A stretch of 64,000 nucleotides of DNA from Bathymodiolus thermophilus thioautotrophic gill symbiont. GTDB lineage: Bacteria; Pseudomonadota; Gammaproteobacteria; PS1; Pseudothioglobaceae. The stretch lies in contig NZ_CP024634.1 in NCBI RefSeq assembly GCF_003711265.1, positions 620,001-684,000 of the forward strand. Direction: 5' to 3'. The position numbers and the translations under genes were made by a program. A model generated the notes under the pieces. The model saw only the letters and a list, made by a program, of their open reading frames with translations. It did no database searches and was not told where the DNA came from. Within the stretch, counting starts at the first letter, position 1; each line of letters starts with the position of its first letter. Shown here piece by piece: positions 16,591 to 28,088 of this stretch.

Positions 16591-16603
16591 AAGGGATTAT
16601 AAA

Positions 16604-17137
16604 ATGTCTAAGAGATGGTATGTACTCCATGCAAGAAGTGGCTATGAAGCAAAAGTAAAAGTTGCAATTGAAGAGTCAATTGAGAGAGAGAATTTAACAG
16701 ACTTACTGAGTGATGTTATGATTCCGACTGAGCAAGTGGTAGAGCTTAAAGATGGCCAGAAGAAAACCGCAGAGCGTAAGTTTTTTCCAGGTTATATGTT
16801 GATTCACATGGAACTGACTGAGCAAAGTTGGTTAGCAGTAAAAAACACCACGAATGTGATTGGTTTTATTGGAGGATCTTCAGGTAAGCCATCGCCAATT
16901 ACTCAGCGTGAAGTTGATAAGATTATGGCACGCGTTCAGGAAGGTGCAGACAAGCCTAAACCTAAGGTTGCTTATCAACCGGGTGAAGAAATTTTGGTTA
17001 TTGACGGTCCTTTTAATGAATTCAATGGCACGATTGATTCAGTTGATTACGAAAAGAATTTACTAAAAGTAGAGGTGTTGATTTTTGGACGCACTACCCC
17101 GGTAGAGTTAGAGTTTTCGCAGGTAGCGAAGACTTAA
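16604..17137 (+). CDS. nusG: Transcription termination/antitermination protein NusG
   Basis: Binds RNA polymerase, couples it to the ribosome or Rho and lowers pausing. The 177-residue protein has the NGN domain (RWYVLHARSGYEAKV, KFFPGYMLIHM, VIGFIGGS) and a C-terminal KOW motif (PGEEILVIDGPFNEFNGTI). Length is close to E. coli NusG (181). It lies in the standard position between secE and rplK. Confidence 0.98.
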   Translation: MSKRWYVLHARSGYEAKVKVAIEESIERENLTDLLSDVMIPTEQVVELKDGQKKTAERKFFPGYMLIHMELTEQSWLAVKNTTNVIGFIGGSSGKPSPITQREVDKIMARVQEGADKPKPKVAYQPGEEILVIDGPFNEFNGTIDSVDYEKNLLKVEVLIFGRTTPVELEFSQVAKT

Positions 17138-17218
17138 AAAAAGTGAAACCTTCGGGTTGATTTAACAGGGGAGCTTAATCTTAGATAGAGCGTTTGCACC
17201 CATAAGGAGATAAAAAAA

Positions 17219-17647
17219 ATGGCTAAAAAAATTGAATCATATATTAAGCTGCAGATTCCAGCACAAGAAGCAAATCCTTCACCACCAGTAGGTCCAGCAT
17301 TGGGTCAACATGGTGTGAATATTATGGATTTTTGTAAGGCGTTTAACGCTTCAACACAAGATATTGACAAAGGTATGAAAGTGCCAGTGGTTATTACGGT
17401 TTATAGTGACCGTAGTTTCACATTTATTACCAAAACACCGCCAGCAGCATTGTTAATTTTAAAAGTTACAGGCATCAAAAAAGGCAGTGGCGTACCACAC
17501 CTTGATAAAGTGGGCAAAATTACTCGTGCGCAATTAGAAGAAGTTGCCACGATTAAAATGAAAGATTTGAATGCCAATGATATAGATGCAGCAGTAAGTA
17601 TTATCGCTGGTACCGCCCGTTCGATGGGTATTGAAGTGGAGGGTTAA
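17219..17647 (+). CDS. rplK: 50S ribosomal protein L11
   Basis: Forms the GTPase-associated centre with 23S rRNA and the L7/L12 stalk. The 142-residue product has the typical [24 protein letters not shown]-terminal region and the rRNA-binding C-terminal domain ending [12 protein letters not shown]. The 81-bp leader after nusG contains an ACCTTCGGGT hairpin with a UUCG loop (about 17148-17158). That is in the region where L1 binds to autoregulate the L11 operon in E. coli; the regulatory role here is inferred. Confidence 0.98.
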   Translation: MAKKIESYIKLQIPAQEANPSPPVGPALGQHGVNIMDFCKAFNASTQDIDKGMKVPVVITVYSDRSFTFITKTPPAALLILKVTGIKKGSGVPHLDKVGKITRAQLEEVATIKMKDLNANDIDAAVSIIAGTARSMGIEVEG

Positions 17648-17648
17648 G

Positions 17649-18344
17649 ATGGCCAAGTTAACAAAAAAACAAAAACAATTTGCAACAAAAATTGAAGCAG
17701 AAAAGCGTTATGCAATCATTGAAGCGCTTACCTTATTAAAGGAATGTTCAACTGCAAAGTTTGACGAATCTATTGATGTTAGTGTCAACCTTGGTGTTGA
17801 TGCTAATAAATCTGACCAAAATGTGCGTGGTGCAGTGGTCTTACCAAACGGTACTGGAAAATCAGTGCGCGTTGCCGTGTTTACCCAAGGTGACAATGTG
17901 GAGAAAGCAAAAGCCGCAGGTGCGGATGTGGTTGGTATGGAAGATTTAATGAAAACCATGCAAGACGGCGATCTAAATTACGATGTGGTTATTGCCTCGC
18001 CAGATGCAATGGGTGTTGTTGGTCGCTTAGGACAAGTATTGGGCCCTAGAGGTTTGATGCCCAATCCTAAAGTTGGCACAGTAACCCCCGATGTTGCAAC
18101 TGCGGTGAACAATGCCAAAGCAGGTCAAGTGCGTTACCGTACTGACAAAGCAGGTATTATTCATGCAGGCATTGGTAAAGCATCATTTACACCAGAAGCA
18201 TTGGCTGAAAATATTGTTGCTTTGATGGAAGCATTGAAAAAAGCCAAGCCTAGTTCAGCCAAAGGTATTTATTTTAAAAGATTAAATGTGTCATCAACAA
18301 TGGGTCCAGGTATTGGAGTTGATATCACATCGGTTGAGGTTTAA
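17649..18344 (+). CDS. rplA: 50S ribosomal protein L1
   Basis: Ribosomal L1-stalk protein and, in E. coli, translational repressor of its own operon. The chosen ATG at 17649 gives 231 residues starting [11 protein letters not shown], matching the family. An in-frame ATG at 17631 would add MKWRVK but overlaps rplK and is not conserved. Motifs include [13 protein letters not shown] and [19 protein letters not shown]. Only 1 bp separates it from the rplK stop, so translation is probably coupled. Confidence 0.97.
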   Translation: MAKLTKKQKQFATKIEAEKRYAIIEALTLLKECSTAKFDESIDVSVNLGVDANKSDQNVRGAVVLPNGTGKSVRVAVFTQGDNVEKAKAAGADVVGMEDLMKTMQDGDLNYDVVIASPDAMGVVGRLGQVLGPRGLMPNPKVGTVTPDVATAVNNAKAGQVRYRTDKAGIIHAGIGKASFTPEALAENIVALMEALKKAKPSSAKGIYFKRLNVSSTMGPGIGVDITSVEV

Positions 18345-18625
18345 GTTTAACCAAAAAAAAGAATTCTTTTAGGTCTTAGATTATTCTACGACCTCAAAGA
18401 CCATAGGTTCAAGCACTCCTCCTGGTGTGTTTGTTTAATTGACTGGTAATACAGTTGGCCTATGTAGAGGGTGGTGTTAGGATGTTCTAACAAATACTCT
18501 AGGGTGGAAGTTATATTAAATATAACTTTCTTTTTTTAAAACTGAGTTTAGGTAGAGAGAGGATATGAGTGTAAATTTATATTTTTTGTCTTTAAACTTA
18601 GTAGACTGTTTAGGAGAGAGACAAA
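18345..18625 (+). promoter_or_regulatory. L10-type ribosomal leader of rplJL-rpoBC
   Basis: A 281-bp untranslated region between rplA and rplJ, the position of the L10(L12)4 autoregulatory leader in other bacteria. Visible elements are stems around 18380-18480, a possible internal promoter TTGACT (18439-18444) / TATGTA (18461-18466), and an intrinsic terminator hairpin at 18508-18538. The rplJ ribosome-binding site is AGGAGAG. The full fold was not computed. Confidence 0.6.
18508..18538 (+). terminator. Attenuator-like intrinsic terminator upstream of rplJ
   Basis: AAGTTATAT (18508-18516) pairs with ATATAACTT (18520-18528) around a TAA loop, followed by TCTTTTTTT. Being inside the ribosomal/RNA polymerase operon, it would give partial termination before rplJL-rpoBC rather than a full stop. 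Confidence 0.65.
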
Positions 18626-19147
18626 ATGGCTCTAAATCTTGAAGCAAAAAAAGTTGTTGTCAAACAAGTAAATGCACTCGCTAAGAGTAGTATTGCTGTT
18701 GGCGTAGCTGAATATCGCGGATTAACAGTTGCGCAAATGACCAACCTTCGCGCTAGTGCAATGGATGCCAGTGTTTCTTTACGCGTTGTAAAGAATTCAT
18801 TGGCAAAAAGAGCGTTAGAGGATACCACATGTGAATGTGTGATGCCTGTGCTTAGTGGGCCGGTAATTCTTGGTTTTTCACAAGAAGACCCCGGTGCAGT
18901 AGCACGCGTATTTAATGATTTCGTTAAAGAAAATGAAGATTTGGTGGTTAAAGGTCTGGGCGTTTCAGGTGATTTTGTGGAAGCAAATGAACTTAAGCGA
19001 ATTGCAGATTTGCCAACTAAAGATCAAGCGATTAGTATAGTTATGGCGTTAATGTTGGCACCAGTTGAGAAGTTAGCAAGGGGTTTAAATGATGTCCCTA
19101 GTCAAATAACTCGAGTGGTTTCAGCAATAGCACAACAAAAACAATAA
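18626..19147 (+). CDS. rplJ: 50S ribosomal protein L10
   Basis: Base of the ribosomal stalk; its C-terminal helix binds L7/L12 dimers. The 173-residue protein has the conserved [19 protein letters not shown] and [14 protein letters not shown] segments. It is preceded by the leader described above and a strong AGGAGAG site, and followed 23 bp later by rplL. Confidence 0.98.
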   Translation: MALNLEAKKVVVKQVNALAKSSIAVGVAEYRGLTVAQMTNLRASAMDASVSLRVVKNSLAKRALEDTTCECVMPVLSGPVILGFSQEDPGAVARVFNDFVKENEDLVVKGLGVSGDFVEANELKRIADLPTKDQAISIVMALMLAPVEKLARGLNDVPSQITRVVSAIAQQKQ

Positions 19148-19170
19148 TAATAAAAAAGGAGAAAAATATC

Positions 19171-19548
19171 ATGGCTAAATTAACCAATGAAGATATTTTA
19201 AATGCAGTTGCTGACATGTCAGTAATGGATGTTGTTGAATTGGTTTCAGCAATGGAAGAAAAATTTGGTGTATCAGCAGCGGCAGCAGCAGCACCAGTAG
19301 CAGTAGCAGCAGACGCTGGTGCAGCAGTAGAAGAAAAAGACGAGTTTGATGTAATGTTGACAAGTTTTGGTGAAAAGAAAGTTGCTGTTATTAAAGCGGT
19401 TCGCTCTATTACTGGTCTTGGTCTTAAAGAGGCTAAAGATATGGTTGAATCAGCACCTGCTGCAGTTAAAGAAGGCGCATCTAAAGCTGAATCTGAAGAC
19501 ATTAAGAAGCAACTTGAAGAAGCTGGCGCTAGCGTAGAGCTTAAGTAA
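19171..19548 (+). CDS. rplL: 50S ribosomal protein L7/L12
   Basis: Multimeric stalk protein that recruits translational GTPases. The 125-residue product has the N-terminal dimerisation helices, an alanine-rich hinge (about 33-52) and the C-terminal domain with [26 protein letters not shown] strong AAGGAG ribosome-binding site is present. Confidence 0.98.
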   Translation: MAKLTNEDILNAVADMSVMDVVELVSAMEEKFGVSAAAAAAPVAVAADAGAAVEEKDEFDVMLTSFGEKKVAVIKAVRSITGLGLKEAKDMVESAPAAVKEGASKAESEDIKKQLEEAGASVELK

Positions 19549-19570
19549 TTAGTTCTACAAAAAAAATACT

Positions 19571-19626
19571 AAAACACCCGCAAGGGGATTTTGGTGTTTT
19601 ATCAGCCTATGATTTTTTATAGGCTG
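19571..19626 (+). other. Paired stem-loops between rplL and rpoB
   Basis: AAAACACC pairs with GGTGTTTT (19571-19600), and CAGCCTAT pairs with ATAGGCTG (19603-19626). E. coli has an RNase III processing hairpin and partial terminator in the same interval. A similar role is plausible, as neither stem is followed by a strong T tract. Confidence 0.6.
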
Positions 19627-19709
19627 ACCCTATTATTTAAAAGACTTTAGTTATATATTGTCTTTTAAGAAAGAAATGTTAATTGTAAGATCAAATAATG
19701 CGAGGTACT

Positions 19710-22700
19710 ATGGCTTATTCATTTACTGAAAAAAAGCGAATTAGAAATAATTTTGGTTCAAGGGAATCGATTTTAAAGGAACCAGATTTACTGGCTATCC
19801 AGATTGAATCATTCAATGGTTTTATTCAAGCTGGAAAAGAAGCTAAAACAGATGTTGGTTTACATGCGGTTTTTCAATCCGTATTTCCAATTACTGCGAA
19901 CAATGGTTACGCAGAAATTGAATATGTTGATTATGCATTGCAAGAGCCAAAATTTAATGTTGAAGAATGTAAGTTGCGTGGTGTAACTTTTGCCTCAATA
20001 TTGCGAGTTAAATTAAACTTAGTTTTATTTGACAAAAATGGTTCAATTCTAAAAAAGAAGCGTCGCATTAAGCAAGTTATTGAGGAAGATGTTTATCTTG
20101 GTCAACTGCCATTAATGACAGACACAGGTACCTTTGTTATTAATGGTACTGAGCGTGTTGTGGTGTCTCAATTACACCGCTCTCCAGGTGTGATTTTTGA
20201 ACATGATAAAGGTAAAACACACTCTTCAGGTGAAATTTTATTCTCATCTCGTATTATTCCTTATCGTGGCTCATGGTTAGACTTTGAATTTGATCATCAC
20301 GAACATTTGTATGTGCGAATTGACCGTAGGCGTAAATTACCTGCAACCACTTTGTTGCGGGCAATGGGTCTTGATTCAATTGGTATTCTTGATACTTTCT
20401 TCGGAAAAATCAATGTCAAGCTTAAGGCAAAATCTTGCGATGTGGACTTATCTCCAGCTAAATTACGCGGATCAATTGCTGAATTTGATATTATGTCTGG
20501 CAAAGATGTGGTGGTTGAAAAGGGTCGTCGCGTTACCACTAAGCATACAAATATTTTAGAAAAAGCAGGTATCGAATCAATGACAACCCCGCTTGAATAT
20601 TTGCTAGATAAAGTTATCTCTCAAGATTTAGTTGATAAAGAAACGGGTGAAATTTTATGCGCTGCCAATACTGTTATTTCTGAAGAAGTTTTGGAATTGT
20701 TGGTAACCAATAAAGTTAAGAAATTTGAAATTCTTTATATTAACGAGTCGCAAACAGGTGCTTATATTTCTAACACATTGCGTTTAGATGAAGTGCAAAC
20801 TGAAATCGAAGCACGCATGTCTATTTACCATGTGATGCGTCCAGGTGAGCCAGCAACAGAAGATGCGGTTAACTTATTGTTTAACAATTTGTTTTTCAAA
20901 AATGACCGCTACGATCTTTCTAGAGTTGGTCGCATGAAACTCAATCGTCGTCTTGGCATTGAGTCTGAAACGGGCGAACATGTATTGACAAATGATGACA
21001 TTTTGAATGTTATTAAAATGTTAATTGACATTAAAGACGGTAAGGATTCAGTTGATGATGTTGATACACTTGCTAACAGACGCGTTAGAGCTATCGGTGA
21101 AATGATTGAAAATCAATTTAGAATTGGTTTGGTGCGTGTTGAAAAAGCAGTTAAAGAAGGTTTGAACTTGGCTGAAACAGATGAATTAACCCCACAAGAC
21201 TTAATTAACTCTAATCCAGTATCAGCTGCGGTTAAAGAATTCTTCGGCTCTTCACAGTTGTCTCAGTTTATGGATCAAGTGAATCCATTGTCAGGTGTAA
21301 CTCATAAGCGTCGCATCTCAGCATTAGGTCCAGGTGGCTTGACGCGTGAGCGTGCTGGCTTTGAAGTGCGTGATGTACATCCATCGCATTATGGTCGTTT
21401 ATGCCCAATTGAAACACCAGAGGGCCCTAATATTGGTTTGATTAACACTTTAGCAGTTTATGCCAAAACTAATAATTATGGTTTTTTAGAGACGCCATAT
21501 CAAGTGGTGAAAAAAGGCAAAGTAACCAGTGAAGTTATTTATGTGTCTGCGATTGATGAAATCACACACACCATTGCACAGGCCAATGCTAATGTTGATA
21601 CAAAAGGCAAGTTAATGGATGACTTGATTTCTTGTCGTCATAAAAATGAATTTGTCTTGGTAAACTCTGAAGATGTAACCTTAATTGACATTGATTCCAA
21701 GCAAATTTCATCAGTGGCAGCATCGCTTATTCCGTTTTTAGAACATGATGATGCGAACCGTGCATTAATGGGTTCAAATATGCAACGCCAAGCAGTGCCA
21801 ACATTGCGTGCTGAAAAGCCATTGGTAGGTACAGGTATTGAGCGTGTAGTAGCAACCGATTCTCGTGTTTGTGTAACAGCAAAGCACAGTGGTGTGGTTG
21901 AGGCAGTTGATGCTTCTCGTATCGTTATTCGTGTTGATTCCAAGCAGGCTAAAGCGGGTGAGTTAGGTGTTGATATTTACAATTTAACTAAGTATTCTCG
22001 CTCTAATCAAAATACTTGTATCAACCAAAAGCCTTTGGTTAAAACTGGCGATAAAATCATTGCAGGTGATGTATTGGCAGATGGACCTTCAACAGACCTT
22101 GGTGAATTAGCACTGGGTCAAAATATGAAGATTGCTTTTATGCCATGGAATGGTTATAACTTTGAGGATTCAATTTTAATCTCTGAGCGGGTGATACAAG
22201 AAGATCGCTACACGACGATTCACATTGAAGAATTGACTGCTTATGCGCGTGATACCACTTTAGGTTCAGAAGAAATTACTGCTGATATTCCTAATGTGAG
22301 TGAATCTGCTCTAGCAAAACTTGATGAAGTTGGCATTGTTTATGTTGGTGCTCGTGTTAAAGGGGGTGATATTTTAGTCGGTAAAGTAACCCCTAAGAGC
22401 GAAACCGTCCTGTCTCCAGAAGAAAAATTATTGCGGGCTATTTTTGGTGAAAAAGCCAATAGTGTTAAGGACTCTTCATTGCGTATTGGTGCATCAAAAT
22501 CTGGTGTGGTTATAGATGTGCAAGTTTTTACTCGTGACCGTGTTGAAAAAGATGCAAGAGCGTTAAGTATTGATGAAGGTCGCTTGGCAAAAATCAGAAA
22601 AGATATTGACGATGAATTTGGCATTATTGATGGTGATATTTTCCGTCGTATCCGCCTGAAACTTTCAGGTAACGAGTTAACAAAAGCCGTTGCTGGTCTT

Positions 22701-23792
22701 AAAGCAGGCGAGAAGTTAAATTCTAAGAATATGAAGTCTTTAGAAAATGAAGTCTTTGGCAAACTCAAGGTAAAAGATGCGGCCGTCAACAAAGAAGTAG
22801 CATCTTTGGTTAAACAGGCGAAAATCAAGCAGGTTGAATTTGATAAATTCTTTGAAAATGAGCGTGCTAAGATTGTTGAAGGTGCAGAATTACCACCGGG
22901 TGTTATGAAGATGGTTAAAGTGTATGTGGCAACGCGTAAAACTTTACAAGTTGGTGACAAGATGGCAGGCCGCCATGGTAACAAAGGTGTTATTTCACGC
23001 ATATCTCCAATAGAAGATATGCCTTACTTGGCAGATGGCTCTACCGTTGATGTGGTGCTTAATCCACTGGGTGTGCCTTCTCGAATGAATGTCGGACAGG
23101 TACTGGAAGTTCATTTGGGTTATGCAGCAAAAGGTTTGGGTTATAAAATTGCCGCTATGCTTGATGAAAAGCGTACTGAAATGGTGAAAGAAATCAGAGC
23201 ATTCTTAGATAAAGTTTACAATTCTCATGGTAAGCAAGAAAATTTAGAGTCGTTTAGCGATGAAGAAATCATTGAATTGGCAAACAACCTTCGTGAGGGT
23301 GTGCCAATGGCAACGCCAGTATTTGATGGTATTAAAGAAGAAGACATTAAGTCATTATTAAGGTTAGCCGACTTACCAGAATCTGGTCAAGAGCAGTTAT
23401 ATGATGGTCGAACGGGTGAGCCGTTTGACCGTCCAGTTACGGTTGGTTATATGCATATGTTGAAACTCAATCACTTGGTTGATGATAAGATGCATGCTCG
23501 TTCAACAGGTCCTTATTCACTCGTTACGCAACAACCGCTTAGTGGTAAAGCACAGTTTGGTGGCCAGCGTTTCGGTGAAATGGAAGTTTGGGCATTAGAA
23601 GCTTACGGTGCAGCACACACATTGCGTGAGATGTTAACGGTTAAATCGGATGATGTTGCCGGGCGCGCGAAGATGTATAAGAGTATTGTTGACGGGGTCA
23701 ATTTGACAGAATCAGTAATGCCAGAATCCTTTAATGTACTGGTTAAAGAGATTCGTTCATTAGGTATTGATGTTGAACTTGAGCAACACTAA
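19710..23792 (+). CDS. rpoB: DNA-directed RNA polymerase subunit beta
   Basis: Forms the catalytic core with beta'. The ATG at 19710 ([13 protein letters not shown]) matches the family start and has a GAGG site; the in-frame ATG at 19698 would add four residues. The product is 1360 residues, with the full gammaproteobacterial architecture. The rifampicin pocket reads [20 protein letters not shown]: residues equivalent to E. coli D516, H526 and S531 are unchanged, but N518 is valine, E523 glycine and I524 valine. The C-terminal [19 protein letters not shown] motif is intact. It is 13 bp upstream of rpoC. Confidence 0.98.
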   Translation: MAYSFTEKKRIRNNFGSRESILKEPDLLAIQIESFNGFIQAGKEAKTDVGLHAVFQSVFPITANNGYAEIEYVDYALQEPKFNVEECKLRGVTFASILRVKLNLVLFDKNGSILKKKRRIKQVIEEDVYLGQLPLMTDTGTFVINGTERVVVSQLHRSPGVIFEHDKGKTHSSGEILFSSRIIPYRGSWLDFEFDHHEHLYVRIDRRRKLPATTLLRAMGLDSIGILDTFFGKINVKLKAKSCDVDLSPAKLRGSIAEFDIMSGKDVVVEKGRRVTTKHTNILEKAGIESMTTPLEYLLDKVISQDLVDKETGEILCAANTVISEEVLELLVTNKVKKFEILYINESQTGAYISNTLRLDEVQTEIEARMSIYHVMRPGEPATEDAVNLLFNNLFFKNDRYDLSRVGRMKLNRRLGIESETGEHVLTNDDILNVIKMLIDIKDGKDSVDDVDTLANRRVRAIGEMIENQFRIGLVRVEKAVKEGLNLAETDELTPQDLINSNPVSAAVKEFFGSSQLSQFMDQVNPLSGVTHKRRISALGPGGLTRERAGFEVRDVHPSHYGRLCPIETPEGPNIGLINTLAVYAKTNNYGFLETPYQVVKKGKVTSEVIYVSAIDEITHTIAQANANVDTKGKLMDDLISCRHKNEFVLVNSEDVTLIDIDSKQISSVAASLIPFLEHDDANRALMGSNMQRQAVPTLRAEKPLVGTGIERVVATDSRVCVTAKHSGVVEAVDASRIVIRVDSKQAKAGELGVDIYNLTKYSRSNQNTCINQKPLVKTGDKIIAGDVLADGPSTDLGELALGQNMKIAFMPWNGYNFEDSILISERVIQEDRYTTIHIEELTAYARDTTLGSEEITADIPNVSESALAKLDEVGIVYVGARVKGGDILVGKVTPKSETVLSPEEKLLRAIFGEKANSVKDSSLRIGASKSGVVIDVQVFTRDRVEKDARALSIDEGRLAKIRKDIDDEFGIIDGDIFRRIRLKLSGNELTKAVAGLKAGEKLNSKNMKSLENEVFGKLKVKDAAVNKEVASLVKQAKIKQVEFDKFFENERAKIVEGAELPPGVMKMVKVYVATRKTLQVGDKMAGRHGNKGVISRISPIEDMPYLADGSTVDVVLNPLGVPSRMNVGQVLEVHLGYAAKGLGYKIAAMLDEKRTEMVKEIRAFLDKVYNSHGKQENLESFSDEEIIELANNLREGVPMATPVFDGIKEEDIKSLLRLADLPESGQEQLYDGRTGEPFDRPVTVGYMHMLKLNHLVDDKMHARSTGPYSLVTQQPLSGKAQFGGQRFGEMEVWALEAYGAAHTLREMLTVKSDDVAGRAKMYKSIVDGVNLTESVMPESFNVLVKEIRSLGIDVELEQH

Positions 23793-23805
23793 TTAGGAGA
23801 GTAAT

Positions 23806-26800
23806 ATGCAAGATTTATTAAATATTTTAAAAAGTCAGAATAAAGAACAAGATTTTGACGCAATTAGAGTTGGTTTAGCCTCCCCTGAAAAAATTCGTTC
23901 TTGGTCGTATGGTGAGGTAAAAAAACCTGAAACCATTAACTACAGAACTTTTAAGCCTGAGCGTGAAGGTTTATTCTGTTCTAAGATTTTCGGACCAATG
24001 AAGGATTTTGAGTGTTTGTGTGGTAAATACAAGCGTATGAAATTTCGCAATGTTGTGTGTGAAAAATGTGGCGTTGAAGTTACTTTGTCTAAAGTGCGTA
24101 GAGAGCGTATGGGTCATATTGATTTAGCGGCACCTGTTGCACATATTTGGTATTTAAAATCATTGCCATCGCGTCTTGGATTGTTGATGGATATGACGCT
24201 AAAAGATATTGAGCGTGTTTTGTATTTTGAAGCCTTTTTGGTTACTGATCCAGGTTCAACACCGATGATACACAAGCAGTTGTTGACAGAAGAGATGTAT
24301 TATGATGCCTTAGATGAATTTGGCGATGATGAATTTGAAGCAAAAATGGGTGCAGAAGCAATCCAAGATGTTTTGAAGGAAATGCAACTTGAAAAAGAAG
24401 CGGCAAATTTGCGTGAAGACAGTTTAAACACCAAAAGTCAAACCAAGCTTAAAAAGTATAACAAGCGTTTAAAATTGATTGATTCTTTGATTCAATCAGG
24501 CAATAAGCCTGAATGGATGGTGCTTAATGTGTTGCCAATTCTCCCACCTGATTTGCGTCCATTGGTGTCGTTAGATGGTGGTCGTTTTGCAACTTCTGAT
24601 TTGAATGATTTGTATCGTCGTGTAATTAATCGTAACAATCGTTTAGCGCGTTTATTAGAATTAGACGCACCTGAAATTATTGTTCGTAACGAAAAAAGAA
24701 TGTTGCAAGAAGCAGTTGATTCATTGATTGACAATGGTCGTCGTGGCCGTGCAGTAATGGGCAATAACCGTCGTCCACTTAAATCAATTGCCGATATGAT
24801 TAAGGGTAAACAAGGTCGTTTCCGTCAAAACTTATTGGGTAAACGAGTTGACTATTCAGGTCGTTCAGTCATTGTTTGTGGTCCTTATCTTAAATTACAC
24901 CAGTGCGGATTGCCAAAGAAAATGGCATTGGAATTATTCAAGCCATTCGTTTACAACCGTTTGATTTCACAAAGTTTGGCTTCAACGATTAAAGCAGCGA
25001 AAAAAATGGTTGAATCAGAAGTGCCTGAAGTTTGGGACATTTTAGAAAAAGTGGTACACCAGCATCCCGTGATGTTAAACCGTGCACCAACTTTACACCG
25101 TTTAGGTATTCAAGCATTTGAGCCGTTATTAATTGAAGGCAAGGCGATTCAATTACATCCACTTGTTTGTGGTGCATTTAATGCTGACTTTGATGGTGAC
25201 CAAATGGCAGTACATGTGCCGTTATCTGAAGAAGCGCAACTTGAAGCAAGAACCTTGATGCTAGCATCTAACAATGTATTACACCTTGCAAGTGGTGAGC
25301 CGATTATTGTGCCTTCACAGGATGTTATTTTGGGCCTTTACTATATGACGCGTGATATGATCAATCAAAAAGGTGAAAATATGATTTTTGCCAGTGCAAC
25401 TGAAGCACTTAATGCGTATGAGTCAGGTGCAGCTACTTTGCATGCGAAGGTTAAATTGCGTATTCAAGATTACAAGAAAGTTGACAATAAATATCAGCCT
25501 AGCGCTACGCGTATTGTTGAGACAACAGTAGGTCGTGCAATTTTCTCAAGAATTTTGCCAAAAGGATTGTCATTTGATTTAATTAACAAGGCCATTAGTA
25601 AGAAAGTGGTTTCTAACTTAATTCATGTTTGTTACCAAACGCAAGAATTAAAAGACACCGTTATTTTTGCGGACCAAATGATGTATATGGGTTTCCAATA
25701 TTCAACCAAGTCAGGCATTTCATTTTGTTCAAATGATATGACAATTCCAGATAGCAAGGCCTCTATGGTTGACGAAGCGCAAGCGCAAGTCAAAGAAGTG
25801 CAAAAACAATATTCACAAGGTGTGGTAACAGATGGTGAGCGTTATAATAAGGTGATTGATATTTGGTCAAGAACTTCTGAAACCGTTGCTAAGGCAATGA
25901 TGGACGAAATTGGCTTTGATGACTTTGTTAATGCCAAAGGCGAAACTGAAAAACTTCCTTCTTTTAACTCCGTTTATATGATGGCTGATTCTGGTGCTCG
26001 TGGTTCACCTGCACAGATGCGTCAGTTAGCAGGTATGCGTGGTTTGATGGCAAAACCAGATGGTTCAATTATTGAAACCCCAATTACCTCAAACTTTCGT
26101 GAAGGTTTGAATAATATGCAATACTTTATTTCAACACACGGTGCTCGTAAAGGTCTAGCAGACACAGCATTAAAAACAGCAAACTCAGGTTATTTGACGC
26201 GTCGTTTGGTTGATGTTGCACAAGACTTGGTTGTTAATAAAGAAGATTGTGGCACAGAAAATGGTTTGATAATGAAGGCAACTATTGAAGGTGGCAACAT
26301 TGTACAAACATTAGGCGCCGCAGTTTTGGGTCGTGTTATGGTTGAAGATGTCATGGTGCCAGATTCGACAGAAATATTGTTACCTAAAGGTCATTTGGTC
26401 ACATTAGAAGACTCAGATAGGATTAATGAGGTGGGTGTGGAATCTATCACAGCACGCTCTACTATTACTTGTGAGGCGCGTTATGGCGTATGTGCTTCTT
26501 GTTATGGTAATGATATGGCGCGTGGTCATAAGATTGGCGTTGGTGAAGCAGTTGGTGTTATTGCAGCACAATCAATTGGCGAACCTGGCACACAGTTAAC
26601 AATGCGTACTTTCCACATTGGTGGCGCTGCTTCTGCATCGGCGACGGTAAGTAGTATCAATATTAATAATGATGGTGTGGTGCATTTTGAAAACCTTAAA
26701 TCCATTACTAATGCAAGTGGAGATTTGGTGGTTGTTTCTCGCTCTTCTGAAGTGACTATTCGTAATATAAAAGGTCAAGAAGTTGAGCGTTACAAGATTC

Positions 26801-27996
26801 CTTATGGTGCGATTGCTCATGTCCAAGATGGAGGTAAAGTTAAAGCAAAAGATAAGATTGCAGATTGGGATCCTCACACGCATCCGATTATTTCTGAGCA
26901 AGCAGGTCGTGTTGTTTTTGTTGATTTTGTTGAAGGTGTAACGGTTAACAAAAACACAGACCCATTAACAGGATTAACTTTCTTCGAAATGATTAAAGAG
27001 GGTGAAAGGGTATCGGCAGCAAAAGGCTTGAAGCCAATGATTAAAATGGTTGACACAAAAGACTCTGAAGTTATGTTGTCAACACACTACTTACCATCAG
27101 AAGTTAAGATTAATTTAGAAGACGGCCAAGTGATTACCGCAGGTGAAGTTCTGGCAAAAATCTCTAAAGATCAGTCTAAAACCAGTGATATTACGGGTGG
27201 TTTGCCACGCGTTGCTGATTTGTTCGAAGCGCGTAAAGCGAAAGACCACTCTATTCTTGCAGAAGCAACAGGTGTTGTGAGTTTTGGCAATCCAACAAAA
27301 TCTAAAGAGCGTTTGATTATCACTTCTGAAGAAGGTGAAGCGATAGAAATGATGATTCACAAATGGCGTCAAATTAATGTTTTTGACGGTGAAACCGTTG
27401 AAAAAGGTGATGTGATTTCTGATGGACCATCAAATCCGCACGATATTTTGCGTTTATTGGGCGTGGAAGCATTGGCAAGCTATGTGGTTAAAGAGGTACA
27501 AAATGTTTACCGCTTACAAGGTGTGAACATCTCTGATAAGCACATTGAAGTCATTGTTAAGCAAATGTTGCGCAAAGTAGAAGTGCTTGATATTGGTGAT
27601 TCTAAATTTGTGAATGGCGAAACTGCTGAATATGCTCGTGTGATTGATACTAATAAGCAATTGATTGCACAGGGTAAAGACCCAGTGATTTATCAAAGAT
27701 TGTTAATGGGTATTACCAAGGCATCATTGGCAACAGAATCGTTTATTTCTGCAGCATCGTTCCAAGAAACTACGCGAGTATTGACTGAGGCCTCAACCAC
27801 AGGCCGTGTTGATGATTTACTAGGATTGAAAGAAAATGTTATTGTTGGTCGTTTAATTCCAGCAGGCACAGGTTTTGTCCATCATCAAGAGCGTCGTTCT
27901 AAGCGTGCAAAAAGTATTATGCAAGCATCAGAAGTAGAAGCGGCACTTTCAGCTGAGTTAAATGAAGTGGCAACGGAAACATCTACTAAAGAATAG
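23806..27996 (+). CDS. rpoC: DNA-directed RNA polymerase subunit beta'
   Basis: Catalytic subunit of RNA polymerase. The 1396-residue protein has the N-terminal zinc site ([11 protein letters not shown] and VCEKCGVEV) and the Mg-binding active-site loop NADFDGDQM at 459-467. It also has the trigger-loop region ([17 protein letters not shown]) and the second zinc site ([13 protein letters not shown]). In many gammaproteobacteria rpsL-rpsG-fusA-tuf follow; here a terminator and trpE follow instead. Confidence 0.98.
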   Translation: MQDLLNILKSQNKEQDFDAIRVGLASPEKIRSWSYGEVKKPETINYRTFKPEREGLFCSKIFGPMKDFECLCGKYKRMKFRNVVCEKCGVEVTLSKVRRERMGHIDLAAPVAHIWYLKSLPSRLGLLMDMTLKDIERVLYFEAFLVTDPGSTPMIHKQLLTEEMYYDALDEFGDDEFEAKMGAEAIQDVLKEMQLEKEAANLREDSLNTKSQTKLKKYNKRLKLIDSLIQSGNKPEWMVLNVLPILPPDLRPLVSLDGGRFATSDLNDLYRRVINRNNRLARLLELDAPEIIVRNEKRMLQEAVDSLIDNGRRGRAVMGNNRRPLKSIADMIKGKQGRFRQNLLGKRVDYSGRSVIVCGPYLKLHQCGLPKKMALELFKPFVYNRLISQSLASTIKAAKKMVESEVPEVWDILEKVVHQHPVMLNRAPTLHRLGIQAFEPLLIEGKAIQLHPLVCGAFNADFDGDQMAVHVPLSEEAQLEARTLMLASNNVLHLASGEPIIVPSQDVILGLYYMTRDMINQKGENMIFASATEALNAYESGAATLHAKVKLRIQDYKKVDNKYQPSATRIVETTVGRAIFSRILPKGLSFDLINKAISKKVVSNLIHVCYQTQELKDTVIFADQMMYMGFQYSTKSGISFCSNDMTIPDSKASMVDEAQAQVKEVQKQYSQGVVTDGERYNKVIDIWSRTSETVAKAMMDEIGFDDFVNAKGETEKLPSFNSVYMMADSGARGSPAQMRQLAGMRGLMAKPDGSIIETPITSNFREGLNNMQYFISTHGARKGLADTALKTANSGYLTRRLVDVAQDLVVNKEDCGTENGLIMKATIEGGNIVQTLGAAVLGRVMVEDVMVPDSTEILLPKGHLVTLEDSDRINEVGVESITARSTITCEARYGVCASCYGNDMARGHKIGVGEAVGVIAAQSIGEPGTQLTMRTFHIGGAASASATVSSININNDGVVHFENLKSITNASGDLVVVSRSSEVTIRNIKGQEVERYKIPYGAIAHVQDGGKVKAKDKIADWDPHTHPIISEQAGRVVFVDFVEGVTVNKNTDPLTGLTFFEMIKEGERVSAAKGLKPMIKMVDTKDSEVMLSTHYLPSEVKINLEDGQVITAGEVLAKISKDQSKTSDITGGLPRVADLFEARKAKDHSILAEATGVVSFGNPTKSKERLIITSEEGEAIEMMIHKWRQINVFDGETVEKGDVISDGPSNPHDILRLLGVEALASYVVKEVQNVYRLQGVNISDKHIEVIVKQMLRKVEVLDIGDSKFVNGETAEYARVIDTNKQLIAQGKDPVIYQRLLMGITKASLATESFISAASFQETTRVLTEASTTGRVDDLLGLKENVIVGRLIPAGTGFVHHQERRSKRAKSIMQASEVEAALSAELNEVATETSTKE

Positions 27997-28020
27997 TTGC
28001 GTTTATATGCTTAAAAGAAA

Positions 28021-28051
28021 AAACCGCACCAATAATTAGTGCGGTTTTTTT
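28021..28051 (+). terminator. Intrinsic terminator of the rpoBC operon
   Basis: AAACCGCAC (28021-28029) pairs with GTGCGGTTT (28039-28047) across a 9-nt loop, followed by a T run; a textbook rho-independent terminator 24 bp after the rpoC stop. Confidence 0.92.
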
Positions 28052-28088
28052 ATGCCTAAATTGCAAGGCTGTGGTATAAAATACAATC

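Noticed and set aside
17631-17648. Upstream ATG extending rplA by six residues (MKWRVK)
   Set aside because: It overlaps the rplK coding sequence, and the family starts at MAKLTKKQ (17649).
19698-19709. Upstream ATG extending rpoB by four residues
   Set aside because: The GAGG ribosome-binding site is spaced for 19710 and the conserved start is MAYSFTEKK.
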